Under the pieces are notes generated by a model that was given only the letters and a program-made list of their open reading frames with translations, ran no database searches and was not told the DNA's origin. A stretch of DNA of 64,000 nucleotides from Variovorax sp. WDL1. GTDB lineage: Bacteria > Pseudomonadota > Gammaproteobacteria > Burkholderiales > Burkholderiaceae_C. Below are positions 34,546 through 43,519 of the stretch, one piece after another (the stretch's first letter is position 1; each line of letters starts with the position of its first letter). The stretch covers positions 1-64,000 of the forward strand of contig NZ_LMTS01000336.1 of NCBI RefSeq assembly GCF_001541225.1, read 5' to 3'. The translations under genes were made by a program, and so were the position numbers.

Positions 34546-35042
34546 CAGAACGCTCCTCGCTGCAAGATCCCGAGGTGCGCATCCCACACCCGGGCGATGT
34601 ACTTCTGCTGCAGCTCGGTCGAGTTGGGCGAGTGGTACCGCGCGGCGGCGCACCACAGATTGCCCTTGCACTGCTCGGCGAGCGATTCCTTGCGCAGGAT
34701 GTACGACTGGGCCATCAAGGCCTGGCAGTTGTCATTGAGCAGGCGCTCGGGCGCGATGCCGTAGTTCTTCATCAGATGCGGCGCCCACCACTTCGTGTTG
34801 ATCTGCGCGATGCCCAGGTCGCATCCGCCGCCGGCGTTATTGCAGTTCACGGCCTGCTTGCCGCGCGACTCCCATTTCACGATGGCCAGCAGCAGCATGG
34901 CAGGCACGTCGTATCGATTCGCAGCCGCCTGCACGCAGTTCGCAGGCAGTTGCTCCGGAAGTGCCACCTTGACCTGACTGGTCTGGGCGGGCTGACCCAT
35001 GCCGAGCGATCCGGCCAGGACGGTGATCAGCAGAAAATCCAT
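34545..35042 (-). CDS. Lytic transglycosylase (SLT domain)
   Basis: The 165-residue protein has a signal peptide (FLLITVLAGSLGMGQ) and an SLT lytic transglycosylase domain. The catalytic Glu is in KWESRGKQAVN, followed by GIAQIN and the AAARYHS segment. Two pairs of Cys residues are present. It would open peptidoglycan for the pilus or transfer apparatus. In IncI plasmids such an enzyme (PilT) is in the pil operon, which here lacks it, so this gene may serve both machines. Its start overlaps the upstream gene by 16 bases and its stop overlaps trbA. Confidence 0.88.
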   Translation of the reverse strand: MDFLLITVLAGSLGMGQPAQTSQVKVALPEQLPANCVQAAANRYDVPAMLLLAIVKWESRGKQAVNCNNAGGGCDLGIAQINTKWWAPHLMKNYGIAPERLLNDNCQALMAQSYILRKESLAEQCKGNLWCAAARYHSPNSTELQQKYIARVWDAHLGILQRGAF

Positions 35043-35572
35043 CGGAAGAATTTCGGCTGGACGATGAACGTCTTGAAGTTGATGAGCGAGCGGCGGGTGT
35101 ACTGGTACTCGATGAGCGCCCAGCGGAAGGTGGTCGCGGCGCCGACCGCAAGAACGGTCAGGCTCGTCGGGATCAGCAGGAAGGCGATCCACATCGGCAC
35201 GTTGAAAATCATGAAGCAGACCAGCGCGAAGGAGAGGATCGTCATCATGATCGAGCCGTGCTTGGCCCTGCGCGCCGCTCTGATCTGGCTCCCGTGGTGG
35301 GCGGGACTCCAATCCATCACGCGGTACAGGAATTCGAAACGTTCAGACGGATCGGCAGGGAGGTAGTGCTCGGTGCCGTCCTTCAGGATCACGGTTTTGA
35401 CCGGAAGCTTCGATTCGTTGAGCAGGCGCTGGCGCGTCTCGCGCGCCGCTTGCCATGCTTCGCTCAGGTTCTGCTTCGATCGGCCGAACTGGCCGACCGC
35501 CAGGCCCACGCCCTTGGGGACCAGCGCACTGTTCGCAACCTTTGCGACGCGACGCAGCTTCGGGTCAGCCAT
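35027..35572 (-). CDS. Two-helix integral membrane protein, 181 aa, in trb operon
   Basis: The protein has a basic N-terminal cytoplasmic half (KLRRVAKVANSALVPKG, EHYLPADPSERFEFLYRVMDW) and two closely spaced membrane helices near the C-terminus (SIMMTILSFALVCFMIFNV, WIAFLLIPTSLTVLAVGA). A basic tail ends RRSLINFKTFIVQPKFFRWIFC. It is coupled by overlap to the transglycosylase gene. The layout resembles small type IVB proteins such as IcmV/TraX, but that similarity is topological and unproven. Likely an inner-membrane part of the transfer apparatus. Confidence 0.68.
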   Translation of the reverse strand: MADPKLRRVAKVANSALVPKGVGLAVGQFGRSKQNLSEAWQAARETRQRLLNESKLPVKTVILKDGTEHYLPADPSERFEFLYRVMDWSPAHHGSQIRAARRAKHGSIMMTILSFALVCFMIFNVPMWIAFLLIPTSLTVLAVGAATTFRWALIEYQYTRRSLINFKTFIVQPKFFRWIFC

Positions 35573-35574
35573 TG

Positions 35575-36000
35575 TCAGCTTCCGTTGGACGACGTGGAAC
35601 CGCTCTGGTTGTCCAGCTCGAGTGCGAGCCGGAAGCGCTCAAGAGGGCCTGGCTGATACAGCGAGTTGTATCCCACGGCACGCGTCATCGCGGTCGCGTA
35701 TCGCGTCACCTTAGGCATGAGGGCTCCGACGCTTGCAGCGTTCTCGGCGAACCACTTGACGACCACCCGGAGGTGCTCGCCGTGAAGCTTTGATACGAGC
35801 TGCCGGTCCACTTCGCCGGCATGCCGCGCAATCACGATCGAGGGCGTCAAATCCAGCCATCGCAGGAGCTTCTCGGCGCATTCCCTTTGCTGCTCGGAGG
35901 AAAGCGGCCCGCGCTGGCGGGTGACGTCGTCGCCAAAGACGACCTTCGCCAGCTTGCTGTCGAAAGTGCCCTTGGGCATGCTGGAGAGACTGGGGGTCAT
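35575..36000 (-). CDS. Hypothetical protein, 141 aa, in trb operon
   Basis: The start at 36000 (MTPSLSSMPKGTFDSKLAKVVFGDD) is chosen because longer frames read Arg/Ser/Pro-rich shadow of the bactofilin gene end. Soluble and helical, with a central segment ECAEKLLRWLDLTPSIVIARH. It ends two bases before the start of the 181-residue membrane protein gene, so translation is probably coupled. No family recognised. Confidence 0.6.
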   Translation of the reverse strand: MTPSLSSMPKGTFDSKLAKVVFGDDVTRQRGPLSSEQQRECAEKLLRWLDLTPSIVIARHAGEVDRQLVSKLHGEHLRVVVKWFAENAASVGALMPKVTRYATAMTRAVGYNSLYQPGPLERFRLALELDNQSGSTSSNGS

Positions 36001-36091
36001 CGGCGGGAGCGTTGAATCTATGGAGGTCGCGATCGCTGGGGACAGCCGGACCCTCACGCACGAAGTGGCGAGGGTTCGGCACTTCGCGGCG

Positions 36092-36895
36092 TCAGGCCGC
36101 GTAAGCCCGAATCGACTCGTCCGAATCGTTCGAATCGTTCGACTCGTCGGCTTCTTCGCTTCCGGAATCGGCGACCGGGGGAACGAGGGCGAAGGGGACG
36201 CGAGGAGAGGCGGGAGGTGCCACCGGAGCGCCCACGGGAGCTTCTGCAACCACAGCGGCGGGCGCGACAGCGACTTCGGGCTGCGCTGCCGCGGGAGCCA
36301 GCTCGTCATTGATCGCCGGGACGTAAGCAGCAGCTGCCGCGTAGCCGGCCTGGGGAGCGCTGGCGCGGACAGGCGCATTGGAGGAGCGTGCAGCGTTGCG
36401 TGCGTGCTCGATGGCGGCGCGACGTTCCTTCGCCCGATCGAGCTCCTTGCTCAGGAGCGACACGATGCGCTCGGTGACCTCGCCGGCGGCGAGCATGCCC
36501 ATCTGGGCGCTCATGAAGCCGCCCCGTTCGTAATTCATGCAGCCGGCGGCCACGGTCACTTCGCTTGCGGTGATGCGTGACGTGCCGTGCACCACCAGAT
36601 TCGCAGACAGGATCTCGCCTTCAGGGGCGTCGACGACTCCGTGGACCTCCAGGTGCGAAGCGAAGATGGAGCCGAGCACGATGCCCGATGGGGCAACCAC
36701 GACCTTGCCGCCGTGGAAGACATTGCCCACCACGCAACCTTCAATGTGCAGGTCCTGGCCCTCGCTGATGCTGAGGTCCCCGATGAAGTTGGACTGGACA
36801 CCGATCACTGTCGGGGCGGACGCGGTCTTCGCAAGGTATGCGGGAATCTCTGCCCGCTCGCTCGCGGCGGCGGAAACGTTGCTGATGCTGCTCAT
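36092..36895 (-). CDS. Bactofilin (polymer-forming cytoskeletal protein)
   Basis: The 267-residue protein has a bactofilin beta-helix domain at about residues 25-125: IGVQSNFIGDLSISEGQDLHIEGCVVGNV, GKVVVAPSGIVLGSIFASHLEVHGVVDA and GTSRITASEVTV, with the spaced G/V/I pattern of the right-handed beta-helix. The C-terminus is Ala/Pro-rich and ends in Asn-Asp-Ser repeats. Bactofilins polymerise without nucleotide at the inner membrane. Here it is the first gene of the operon containing the transglycosylase and trb genes, under a good promoter, so it may mark or scaffold the site of the transfer apparatus. That role is inference. Confidence 0.82.
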   Translation of the reverse strand: MSSISNVSAAASERAEIPAYLAKTASAPTVIGVQSNFIGDLSISEGQDLHIEGCVVGNVFHGGKVVVAPSGIVLGSIFASHLEVHGVVDAPEGEILSANLVVHGTSRITASEVTVAAGCMNYERGGFMSAQMGMLAAGEVTERIVSLLSKELDRAKERRAAIEHARNAARSSNAPVRASAPQAGYAAAAAYVPAINDELAPAAAQPEVAVAPAAVVAEAPVGAPVAPPASPRVPFALVPPVADSGSEEADESNDSNDSDESIRAYAA

Positions 36896-36930
36896 ACTCT
36901 CAAACCCTCGTTGAACTATTTAACCGTACT

Positions 36931-36960
36931 ATGATATCGGCACGAACTTCTCAAGGTCAA
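36931..36960 (-). promoter_or_regulatory. Sigma70-type promoter of the bactofilin-trb operon
   Basis: On the minus strand TTGACC (-35, 36955-36960; 5/6 match) and TATCAT (-10, 36931-36936; 5/6 match) are separated by 18 bases. The -10 is about 35 bases upstream of the bactofilin ATG at 36895. It is among the best promoter matches in the window, and would drive the bactofilin, transglycosylase, trbA, trbB and trbC genes. Confidence 0.6.
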
Positions 36961-37030
36961 TGACAGCGGTGTCGGTCGCAGCGCAAATGCGGCGCAATCG
37001 ACACGACGCGCCTCCTGAGTAGCTAAAAAG

Positions 37031-37255
37031 ATGTCCATTGCCAGCCATGCCCTCTTGATCGGAACCACCTTGCATCCCCTGGCCGGGGATGACGCGATCG
37101 CTGCCGCCGTCACCCTCATCCGGGATCTCGGCGGCGAGGACGTGGTCGACGGCGGCAGATTGATCGCACTGAAGGAATCGCGCGAGGAGGTCGGCGACCT
37201 GACCGAAGAGTTCGCCTACGCGCTGAGCCACACCTCGAAGAGCTACGCCTACTAG
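37031..37255 (+). CDS. Small hypothetical protein, 74 aa
   Basis: ATG at 37031, with weak ribosome-binding potential in the A-rich leader. The protein is acidic (GGEDVVDGGRLIALKESREEVGD) with a short aliphatic start and no membrane segment. It is divergent from the bactofilin operon and 32 bases before the 322-residue gene. Function unknown. Confidence 0.5.
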   Translation: MSIASHALLIGTTLHPLAGDDAIAAAVTLIRDLGGEDVVDGGRLIALKESREEVGDLTEEFAYALSHTSKSYAY

Positions 37256-37287
37256 GCCCACCCGCCCTTCACACGAGCTTTGTCCCC

Positions 37288-38256
37288 ATGGACTCCCAGA
37301 CAACGCCTTCCCGCCGCCCTTCCCTCATGGAGGCGCTCGGCCTCGCCCGCGCGAATGCAACCGGGGCAGCGGCTTCCGGCAGCGGGGTTGGGTCGGCCTC
37401 GACTTCGGCCTCGGGCTCGGGGACCGGCGTCGGCGCGGGGGACGCTGGCGAGGATGCGGCCGCGGGCCTCGGCGTCGACGAGGTCGATCCCCAGTCGGGC
37501 ACCGTAGCGGGTACGGGTGCCGGCCGGGATGGCAGCAGGCACACGAACATGCAGCACCTGCCCGGCAACGCCCTCAACATGGTAGAGATGTTCCAGCTGC
37601 GCGAGCGCAATCACATCCTCGCTCAAAAGTCAGCCCGGCGATCAGGCGACCGTCGAAGCGTTCAGCTGGATGCAGTCGGGCTCGAGCTGTTCCGGGAGAT
37701 CCAGCGCGAGGTCGAGCGCGCCCATTTCAGCCAAGCCGCCACGTCCACGCGGGGTAGGCCGACGGACGCTTCCGCGGAACGGTTCACCGGCATGATGCCC
37801 GACAGCATCAAGCCACGCAGGGACGAGCCACGGCTCAACCTCCGGCACGAAGAAGCTCCCCTGACCGATCAGGAGGCCCCTCCACTTGATTCCGACCCGG
37901 ATCGGCCCATGGCCAGCGCGGCGCGGGAGCACGCGGCGTTTCAGCGCCAAGTGCTGCTTGACCGATGCGCGGACGCGCACGCCATGGCCCTCTCCGACCT
38001 GGCCGAGCTGAACCAGGCCGAAGGTCGCACCGACGAACTGCGTGCGCGCCAGGCGCAGCGCCGCCACGACGAATCGCCACAGCAGGACAGCGCGGACGAG
38101 TTGCGCGCGGACGGCGCAGAGCAGTTCGAGGCCGTCGCGCGCCAGCGGTTCGCCGCCTCCAACGCCAAGGCGGTGCAGCTGGCCAGCGCCGTACAGGGCC
38201 GGCGGATCGGCCTGAACAGGATGCTCCGGGACAAGGCTCCCGGTGCACCCCGGTAA
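37288..38256 (+). CDS. Hypothetical protein with Gly/Ser/Ala-rich spacer, 322 aa
   Basis: After a basic start, residues about 24-85 are low-complexity Gly/Ser/Ala/Thr (SGSGVGSASTSASGSG and similar). Charged helical segments follow (LFREIQREVERAHF) and a C-terminal Gln/Arg/Ala/Asp-rich helix (DELRARQAQRRHDES, QRFAASNAKAVQLAS). No signal peptide or membrane segment. The coiled-coil-like C-terminus suggests a binding or structural role. It sits on the plus strand in a three-gene block opposed to the tra/trb operons on each side. Confidence 0.55.
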   Translation: MDSQTTPSRRPSLMEALGLARANATGAAASGSGVGSASTSASGSGTGVGAGDAGEDAAAGLGVDEVDPQSGTVAGTGAGRDGSRHTNMQHLPGNALNMVEMFQLRERNHILAQKSARRSGDRRSVQLDAVGLELFREIQREVERAHFSQAATSTRGRPTDASAERFTGMMPDSIKPRRDEPRLNLRHEEAPLTDQEAPPLDSDPDRPMASAAREHAAFQRQVLLDRCADAHAMALSDLAELNQAEGRTDELRARQAQRRHDESPQQDSADELRADGAEQFEAVARQRFAASNAKAVQLASAVQGRRIGLNRMLRDKAPGAPR

Positions 38257-38271
38257 ACAGGAGACCAGGCC

Positions 38272-38778
38272 TTGGGAACGCAACGCTCAGCCATCCGCGT
38301 CGCATCGGCGCTCTACTCGCCCTACGCGAGCGACTTCACCCTGCCGGTCGAGCGGCAGCTCCTGCAGGTGGACTGCATCTTCTCGGTCATGAACATCGAC
38401 GGCGTGGATCTGGGCTGGATCGACGGCATCGACCAAGACGACCCCATCCTGGTACCGGTGCGCTCCATGGAAGGCTACGGAGATCTCGGAACCGTCGAGG
38501 AATACCTCAGCGAGGAGTACCACACGAGCATCGGGCCTGAGCTCCAGACGCTACTGCGCATCGCTCGCCATGAGGAGCTCACGCCCACGGTGCTGGTGCG
38601 GGCGTTGGCGATCATGCACAACGACGGAACGATCGATGCGGCGCATGCAGTGAGGCAGTCCTTCGACTGGGGGTTCACCCTGCTGCGGGCCGGCGTGTTG
38701 GATCGGTACAGGTTCAGTGTGGCCGAAATGCTGCGGCGCCATCCGGTACTGAGCTCGCCGTACTCCCTGGCTAGCTGA
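38272..38778 (+). CDS. Hypothetical protein, 168 aa
   Basis: A TTG start at 38272 follows AGGAGACC. The protein is soluble, with a Met/Ile-rich N-terminal beta region (FSVMNIDGVDLGWIDGIDQDDP) and a helical C-terminal half (TLLRIARHEELTPTVLVRAL). No family recognised. It is 15 bases downstream of the 322-residue gene and should be co-transcribed. Confidence 0.6.
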   Translation: MGTQRSAIRVASALYSPYASDFTLPVERQLLQVDCIFSVMNIDGVDLGWIDGIDQDDPILVPVRSMEGYGDLGTVEEYLSEEYHTSIGPELQTLLRIARHEELTPTVLVRALAIMHNDGTIDAAHAVRQSFDWGFTLLRAGVLDRYRFSVAEMLRRHPVLSSPYSLAS

Positions 38779-38950
38779 CCTCCTCGTGAGAGCGGCGCAG
38801 CCACTCTAAAGCTTGTCCGGCGAGTTGACGGATTGAGGTCGCGCAGAGAGACTCCCATCGCCGAGGCGCCTATTCTCCGGGTCCCTCCTGGGATCGAGAC
38901 CGCTTCGCGAGCTCGACGTCCACCCGTCAACCAGGAGCGGAAAGAGCAAC

Positions 38951-39562
38951 ATGGAACAGCAGGCGGCATCCCAGGAACTAGCCCGACATCTGGTCGCGAA
39001 ATATGAGGGTCAATACACCTTTGTTGAGCGGTTGAAGATGTTTTATTTTTGGGCGATCGCTCCCGAGCCAATCGGGGCCGTTAGGCTTTACCGGGCCAAC
39101 AATGGAACCTGGACGGCGGTGAGCGAGAAGCTCACGGATCTGAAGCGAATTCGTCGACTCCGACTTCGTCCGCTGATGATCGAAGCCGTCGGGGTCGGTG
39201 CCGAGGCGCTCGGCCACCTTCCTCTCGCTGCCGAAATCATCGCCGGGATAGTTGCGGTAATACACACCAGCCACGTGTTGAAAGCGGCTTTCACGATCAC
39301 GTTGGCGGAGACCGCGGCTCAACTCATGTACGTACTGACGATCCAATCTGAAAAGGACTATCTTTCCCTTGGCGAGATTGCAGCCCTACTCAACGAGGTT
39401 CGGGAAAGAGCTGGTCAATCCAAGGTGTCTGATAGCGAAGTACAGGACGCGCTAGATGAGCTGGCGGCGTGCGCAGGCGTTGAATTGCGATCTGGTGCAC
39501 GAGAGAACGAATATCGACTTGCTGATGTTGTCGTATTCACAAAGGGTACCGGCGCTCACTAA
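38951..39562 (+). CDS. Hypothetical protein with possible membrane segment, 203 aa
   Basis: The ATG at 38951 follows an AGGAGCGG element. The middle has two hydrophobic stretches (GHLPLAAEIIAGIVAVIH, ITLAETAAQLMYVL) that could be membrane helices. The C-terminal 70 residues are soluble and helical with a winged-helix-like charge pattern (SLGEIAALLNEVRERAGQS, VQDALDELAACAGVELR). It is convergent with traU and its 3' end overlaps that gene by 4 bases. Function unknown. Confidence 0.55.
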   Translation: MEQQAASQELARHLVAKYEGQYTFVERLKMFYFWAIAPEPIGAVRLYRANNGTWTAVSEKLTDLKRIRRLRLRPLMIEAVGVGAEALGHLPLAAEIIAGIVAVIHTSHVLKAAFTITLAETAAQLMYVLTIQSEKDYLSLGEIAALLNEVRERAGQSKVSDSEVQDALDELAACAGVELRSGARENEYRLADVVVFTKGTGAH

Positions 39563-42500
39563 ACTGTCCCCAGCTCCGTCTCTGTCTCCGCGAGTCCATC
39601 GGCAGAAAGCAGCCCTTCGCTCTGCGCCCGAACGATGAGTCGCGCGGCCACGTCCATCGACACCGACTCGTCGCTCACGTCGAACTCTCCCTTCTCGGCC
39701 ATGAGCGCCGCGATCATCGGCTTGGCCGTGCCGGCCGGCAGCATTTTGGCCAGCAGTCGCAGCGCCTGCCAGTAGCTGTCGTCGGTACCGCCCAGCTTGA
39801 GCGCCAGCGCGGCGCGCACCGGCGCGTCCGCAGCGTTCGTGGTGAAGGCCCACTTGTCGAGCGCGCTGGCGGTGGTCTTCAGCACTTGGGCCAGGACACC
39901 TTCAGTGGTCGCGAAGCGCGCGAACAGCGTACCTGGCCGGCGGCAGTGCGTGCTGATCGCCTGCATCTCCGCGTCGCTCAGCTTGAACGCCGCCTTCACC
40001 TGGTCGGCCATGCTGCCGTCGCCCAGGCCGAAGACATAGAAGTTGGTCGAGTTGGCCATGATTGCCTCCGGGAAGTCGGAGATCAGCTGGCTCATCATCA
40101 TCGTGACCATGTTGAACTTGCGCCCCACGCGCAAGTCCTGCTGCAGCAGCATCTGGAACGACTCGGCGCCCGAGGCGTAGTGCACCTCGTCGTACTCGAG
40201 GAACTTCATCTGCTCCCACATCTTCTCGACGCGATCCTTCTGGTACCGGCGGTACAGATCGGGGACCAGCGGCGCGATCTCTTCCCAGCGCGCAAAGAAG
40301 TTCTTGGCGCCCAGGCGGCGCGCGAACAGGAACATCAGAGCGGAACGCCGGCGGCCCTCCTCCGAGGTCGTCGAGCCCACCACCTCCTCGAGGTCGATCG
40401 AGATAGCACGCGCCGCGCCGAGGTTCGCCTGGGTGTAGCTGCTCAGCAGCGTGTAGGTGCCGGTCGAGGCCGCGCTCAGGTTGCGCTGGAACACCTTGAC
40501 CATCGTCTCCACGCCATTGGCCGCCAGTGCCTCGCCGTACATTAGCATGATGTCGGCCTGCGAGACGACCTTCGACAAGTCCTTCAGGATCGGCATCGCA
40601 TAGCGCTGCGCGCGCTCGGCCATGACGACGTGGCCGGCCTTGAACAAGGCATCCACAACGTCCCACACCCGGGTGCGGCCGTCGACGATCTCGTTCCCCA
40701 GATGCTGGTACAGCGCGCCGACCTCGGGATCCATGGCGTTCTGCCAGGGCTTCGCGTCCGAGGAGGCGCGTGAGAAGCGCTCGTACGCCGCGGCGATCAG
40801 CTTCTGGAAGAACTTGTCGGCCTCAGGTCCCAGGCCCGGCGAGATGGTGCCCAGCACCGCGACGATGAAGTCCCGGTCCTGCTCCGTGCACTGGTCCAGG
40901 CCGAGGAAGGTGTCGAAGGGATTGACCGTGTACTCGGGAGCGTTCTTGATCCGGATTGACACGACCTGATCGCGCTTGCTTGCTGGCAGCATGGCCCGGT
41001 AGAGGTCCATGATGAGCCTCGAGCTCGGGCCCACGTCGACCACCGTCACATACGGCACGTCCTGGGCGCCTGGCGCCATGAGCAGCCCGGAATTGAGCAG
41101 GTTCATGAAGAACGACTTGCCCGAGCCGGTCGGCGCAAAGCCCACCGTCGCCCATGAGGTCTGCAGGCCCGAGCCCAGCGCGATCGGATACGGCCGGCCT
41201 TCGAGGGTCGATGCGATGAGTTGACCGGTCTTCCAGATCGAAGCCGCGCGCACCACGGGTGACATCCGGGTGATCTCGCCGATTGGCGCCGGCAGGTAAG
41301 GCGCCGAGCTGGAGCGCGAGAACCCGGCCGCGGTCGAGATGGCGGCGAGCGCCGGCTCGCCTGTTTCATTGGAGCAAACGGTAGACCCCCATGCCTCGAT
41401 CGAGCTGCGCAGGTATTCCACCTGGAACTGCAGCTGCTCCTCCGTCTTGGCCCAGGTGGTGAGCGTCATGCGCGTCGCCGCGATGTAGCCGCCCTCCTTC
41501 TCGATGTTCTTGAGCTCGTCCCAGCCGCGCTTGATCCCCTTGTTGAAGTCGCCCATGGCAGCCATGAAGCTACCGAAGAACTGGTCGGACTTGCGGAACT
41601 CAAGGCCCGAGGGGATCACGTCCTGCGAATAGGCGAGCGGAATCGTACGGCCCAGCTTCTCCATCAGCTTGTTGAAGGGCTGGGAACCCTCTTCGGGCAG
41701 CACCTCGACGACCACGCTCGCCGAGAGAGTGGAGCCCTGACGGGCGAACTCGAACGACTTGAACTCTTCCCTGAAGCTCGCGGGGATCATCTGGCGCGAG
41801 AGCGCCACAGGCATGACCGCCGCCTCGTCGGCCCGGCGCACAGGGCTCGCCCCCATCGCGCCCTTGTCCCCGAGGAACCTCGGCGCCCAGGTGGAGGGGA
41901 AATCCGTGTGGTCGAACACACGACGCACCATGTTCGCAGCCTCCCGCACGGTCATCGTGTTCGCCAGGAGGTACGTGCCGCCGGTGTTGATCTCGACGGA
42001 CAGGTCCTTGACCAGGTTCTCCACCATGGACTTGTGGCGCGTCACGAGCAAGTTGGAGGGCTGCGCCATCGACTGCGAGAACGTGTCGTTGTAGGCGACG
42101 CTCACCTTGCGCTTGCTCAGCTCGGCGGCCGCCTTTCGCTGGCGCTCGACGAAGTTGGCCTGCTCGTTGGAGTTCATGCCCGCGCGGTGCGTGAAGACGG
42201 CCAGGTAGACGGCCTCATCGGTACAGGCGCGCGCGAGCTCCTCGACTCGAGCGTCGAAGAAGGCGGTCTCGGTCATCCCCAGACGCTTCGCGGTCGTCGA
42301 CATGGGTGCAATGAGCTCGCGCGCCAGGCGAACCGACCCTGCGGGGTCGCTGCGAAAGCAGAACGACATGCTGTGGTTGCGCCCGTTGCCTGCCTTCATC
42401 CGGTTCGACAGGATCGTGGCCAGGTTCTGCGCCAGGTGCTCGAACTCCTTTGCGCCGACGTATCGCCGGATGCCCTTGATCTCGATGAACGACACGACGC

Positions 42501-42645
42501 TGCCACTCTTGAGCGCCATGATCTCTGCCGGGGCGTCAGCCTCCGTCTGGATCGGCGCGCGCCAGTCGCAGGCCAGATCGGTGTCGCCGAGGGAAAGCTG
42601 GGAGCCGGCCCAGTAGATGAACGACTCGATTGCGTTGATGAGCAT
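39559..42645 (-). CDS. traU: TraU/DotO (IcmB)-like VirB4-class transfer ATPase
   Basis: The 1028-residue protein starts at 42645 (MLINAIESFIYWAG) with AGGA nearby. Walker A is GFAPTGSGKS (502-511), and the Walker B region lies around KFLEYDEVHY. A later segment (MMMSQLISDFPEAIM) resembles VirB4 motifs. Length is close to DotO of Legionella and TraU of R64, both about 1000 residues. It is a cytoplasmic ATPase docked at the base of the channel and needed for its assembly and for transfer. Confidence 0.92.
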   Translation of the reverse strand: MLINAIESFIYWAGSQLSLGDTDLACDWRAPIQTEADAPAEIMALKSGSVVSFIEIKGIRRYVGAKEFEHLAQNLATILSNRMKAGNGRNHSMSFCFRSDPAGSVRLARELIAPMSTTAKRLGMTETAFFDARVEELARACTDEAVYLAVFTHRAGMNSNEQANFVERQRKAAAELSKRKVSVAYNDTFSQSMAQPSNLLVTRHKSMVENLVKDLSVEINTGGTYLLANTMTVREAANMVRRVFDHTDFPSTWAPRFLGDKGAMGASPVRRADEAAVMPVALSRQMIPASFREEFKSFEFARQGSTLSASVVVEVLPEEGSQPFNKLMEKLGRTIPLAYSQDVIPSGLEFRKSDQFFGSFMAAMGDFNKGIKRGWDELKNIEKEGGYIAATRMTLTTWAKTEEQLQFQVEYLRSSIEAWGSTVCSNETGEPALAAISTAAGFSRSSSAPYLPAPIGEITRMSPVVRAASIWKTGQLIASTLEGRPYPIALGSGLQTSWATVGFAPTGSGKSFFMNLLNSGLLMAPGAQDVPYVTVVDVGPSSRLIMDLYRAMLPASKRDQVVSIRIKNAPEYTVNPFDTFLGLDQCTEQDRDFIVAVLGTISPGLGPEADKFFQKLIAAAYERFSRASSDAKPWQNAMDPEVGALYQHLGNEIVDGRTRVWDVVDALFKAGHVVMAERAQRYAMPILKDLSKVVSQADIMLMYGEALAANGVETMVKVFQRNLSAASTGTYTLLSSYTQANLGAARAISIDLEEVVGSTTSEEGRRRSALMFLFARRLGAKNFFARWEEIAPLVPDLYRRYQKDRVEKMWEQMKFLEYDEVHYASGAESFQMLLQQDLRVGRKFNMVTMMMSQLISDFPEAIMANSTNFYVFGLGDGSMADQVKAAFKLSDAEMQAISTHCRRPGTLFARFATTEGVLAQVLKTTASALDKWAFTTNAADAPVRAALALKLGGTDDSYWQALRLLAKMLPAGTAKPMIAALMAEKGEFDVSDESVSMDVAARLIVRAQSEGLLSADGLAETETELGTV

Positions 42646-42703
42646 GAGGTCCTGGATGTCTGGTGCGCTCGACGCGCGTGGAAAACTGGGTGCTCGGAGC
42701 GGC

Positions 42704-43519
42704 TTAGCCGGCCGGCCGGCGAAACCCGAAGCTGAGCGGCTTGTCGGTCGCCGGAGCTGTCTTGATCGCCTCAGTCGGCTGCTGTCCAACCGGCGGGCCG
42801 GCGCGGAAGGCGAGCCGGCTGGGCCGCTCTGACGGAAGTGCTATCGCCTGGTCTTGGCCCCGCTCGCTACTCACACCGGTGGCGCTGGAAGCGGCCGATG
42901 CGCTACCCCCGATCCGAGGCGGCTTCTCGGCAGCCTGGCGCCGCGTGTATTCCTTGCGCAGCCACGTGTTCGCCGCAGCGTTGAAGGCATGCTCCGAGGC
43001 GCTTCCCGCGATCTCTAGCAAATCCCGCATCACCTGCTCGCGGGCGATCGCACGCATCCGTGCAATCTCCTGCTCAGCCTCATCGGAATCCTCGATGTGG
43101 AAGCCACGCATGACTTCGTTGACGTGCAGCGGGCTCACATAGGCAGTCGACGACCCTTGGTCGCTCGCGTTCGTCACTGAAGGCTGTTCGGACTGGACCT
43201 TGAGGTACTCGACCAGCGAGCGCAGGCGCATGAAGCCTGAGGCCTGCCGGCAGATCTCGGCGTACGCCATCGGGGCGCCCGGATGATGCGAAAGCATCCT
43301 GCGCATCGGCAGGAGGTTGTCCTCGTCCAGAAGGTCGCGAGGCGCACGGTCCTTACGGAGCATGAAATGAAATGGCTGCGCCTGCGCATCGCCCTCGTTG
43401 CGTGCTCCGCTCTGGCACCAAATCGTGAGCCATTCCGCGTAGTCGGGGCCGGCGGAGACCGGCGCCTGTGCGAGCATGTGCGCGAGTCGCGCCCCGCTGT
43501 CTGTGGTTACTGCGTTCAA
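42704..43519 (-). CDS. Hypothetical protein, 271 aa, between traT and traU
   Basis: A TTG start at 43519 follows a purine-rich GGAGAGGGGGG leader and overlaps the upstream stop codon (TTGA). The protein is mainly helical (LRSLVEYLKVQSEQ, EAEQEIARMRAIAREQVMRDLLEIAG) with a disordered Pro/Ala/Ser-rich C-terminal 60 residues. No membrane segment. It sits between the traT/unknown pair and traU in an operon with no other known role, so it is a candidate accessory of the DotN/DotO step. Function unknown. Confidence 0.62.
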   Translation of the reverse strand: MNAVTTDSGARLAHMLAQAPVSAGPDYAEWLTIWCQSGARNEGDAQAQPFHFMLRKDRAPRDLLDEDNLLPMRRMLSHHPGAPMAYAEICRQASGFMRLRSLVEYLKVQSEQPSVTNASDQGSSTAYVSPLHVNEVMRGFHIEDSDEAEQEIARMRAIAREQVMRDLLEIAGSASEHAFNAAANTWLRKEYTRRQAAEKPPRIGGSASAASSATGVSSERGQDQAIALPSERPSRLAFRAGPPVGQQPTEAIKTAPATDKPLSFGFRRPAG

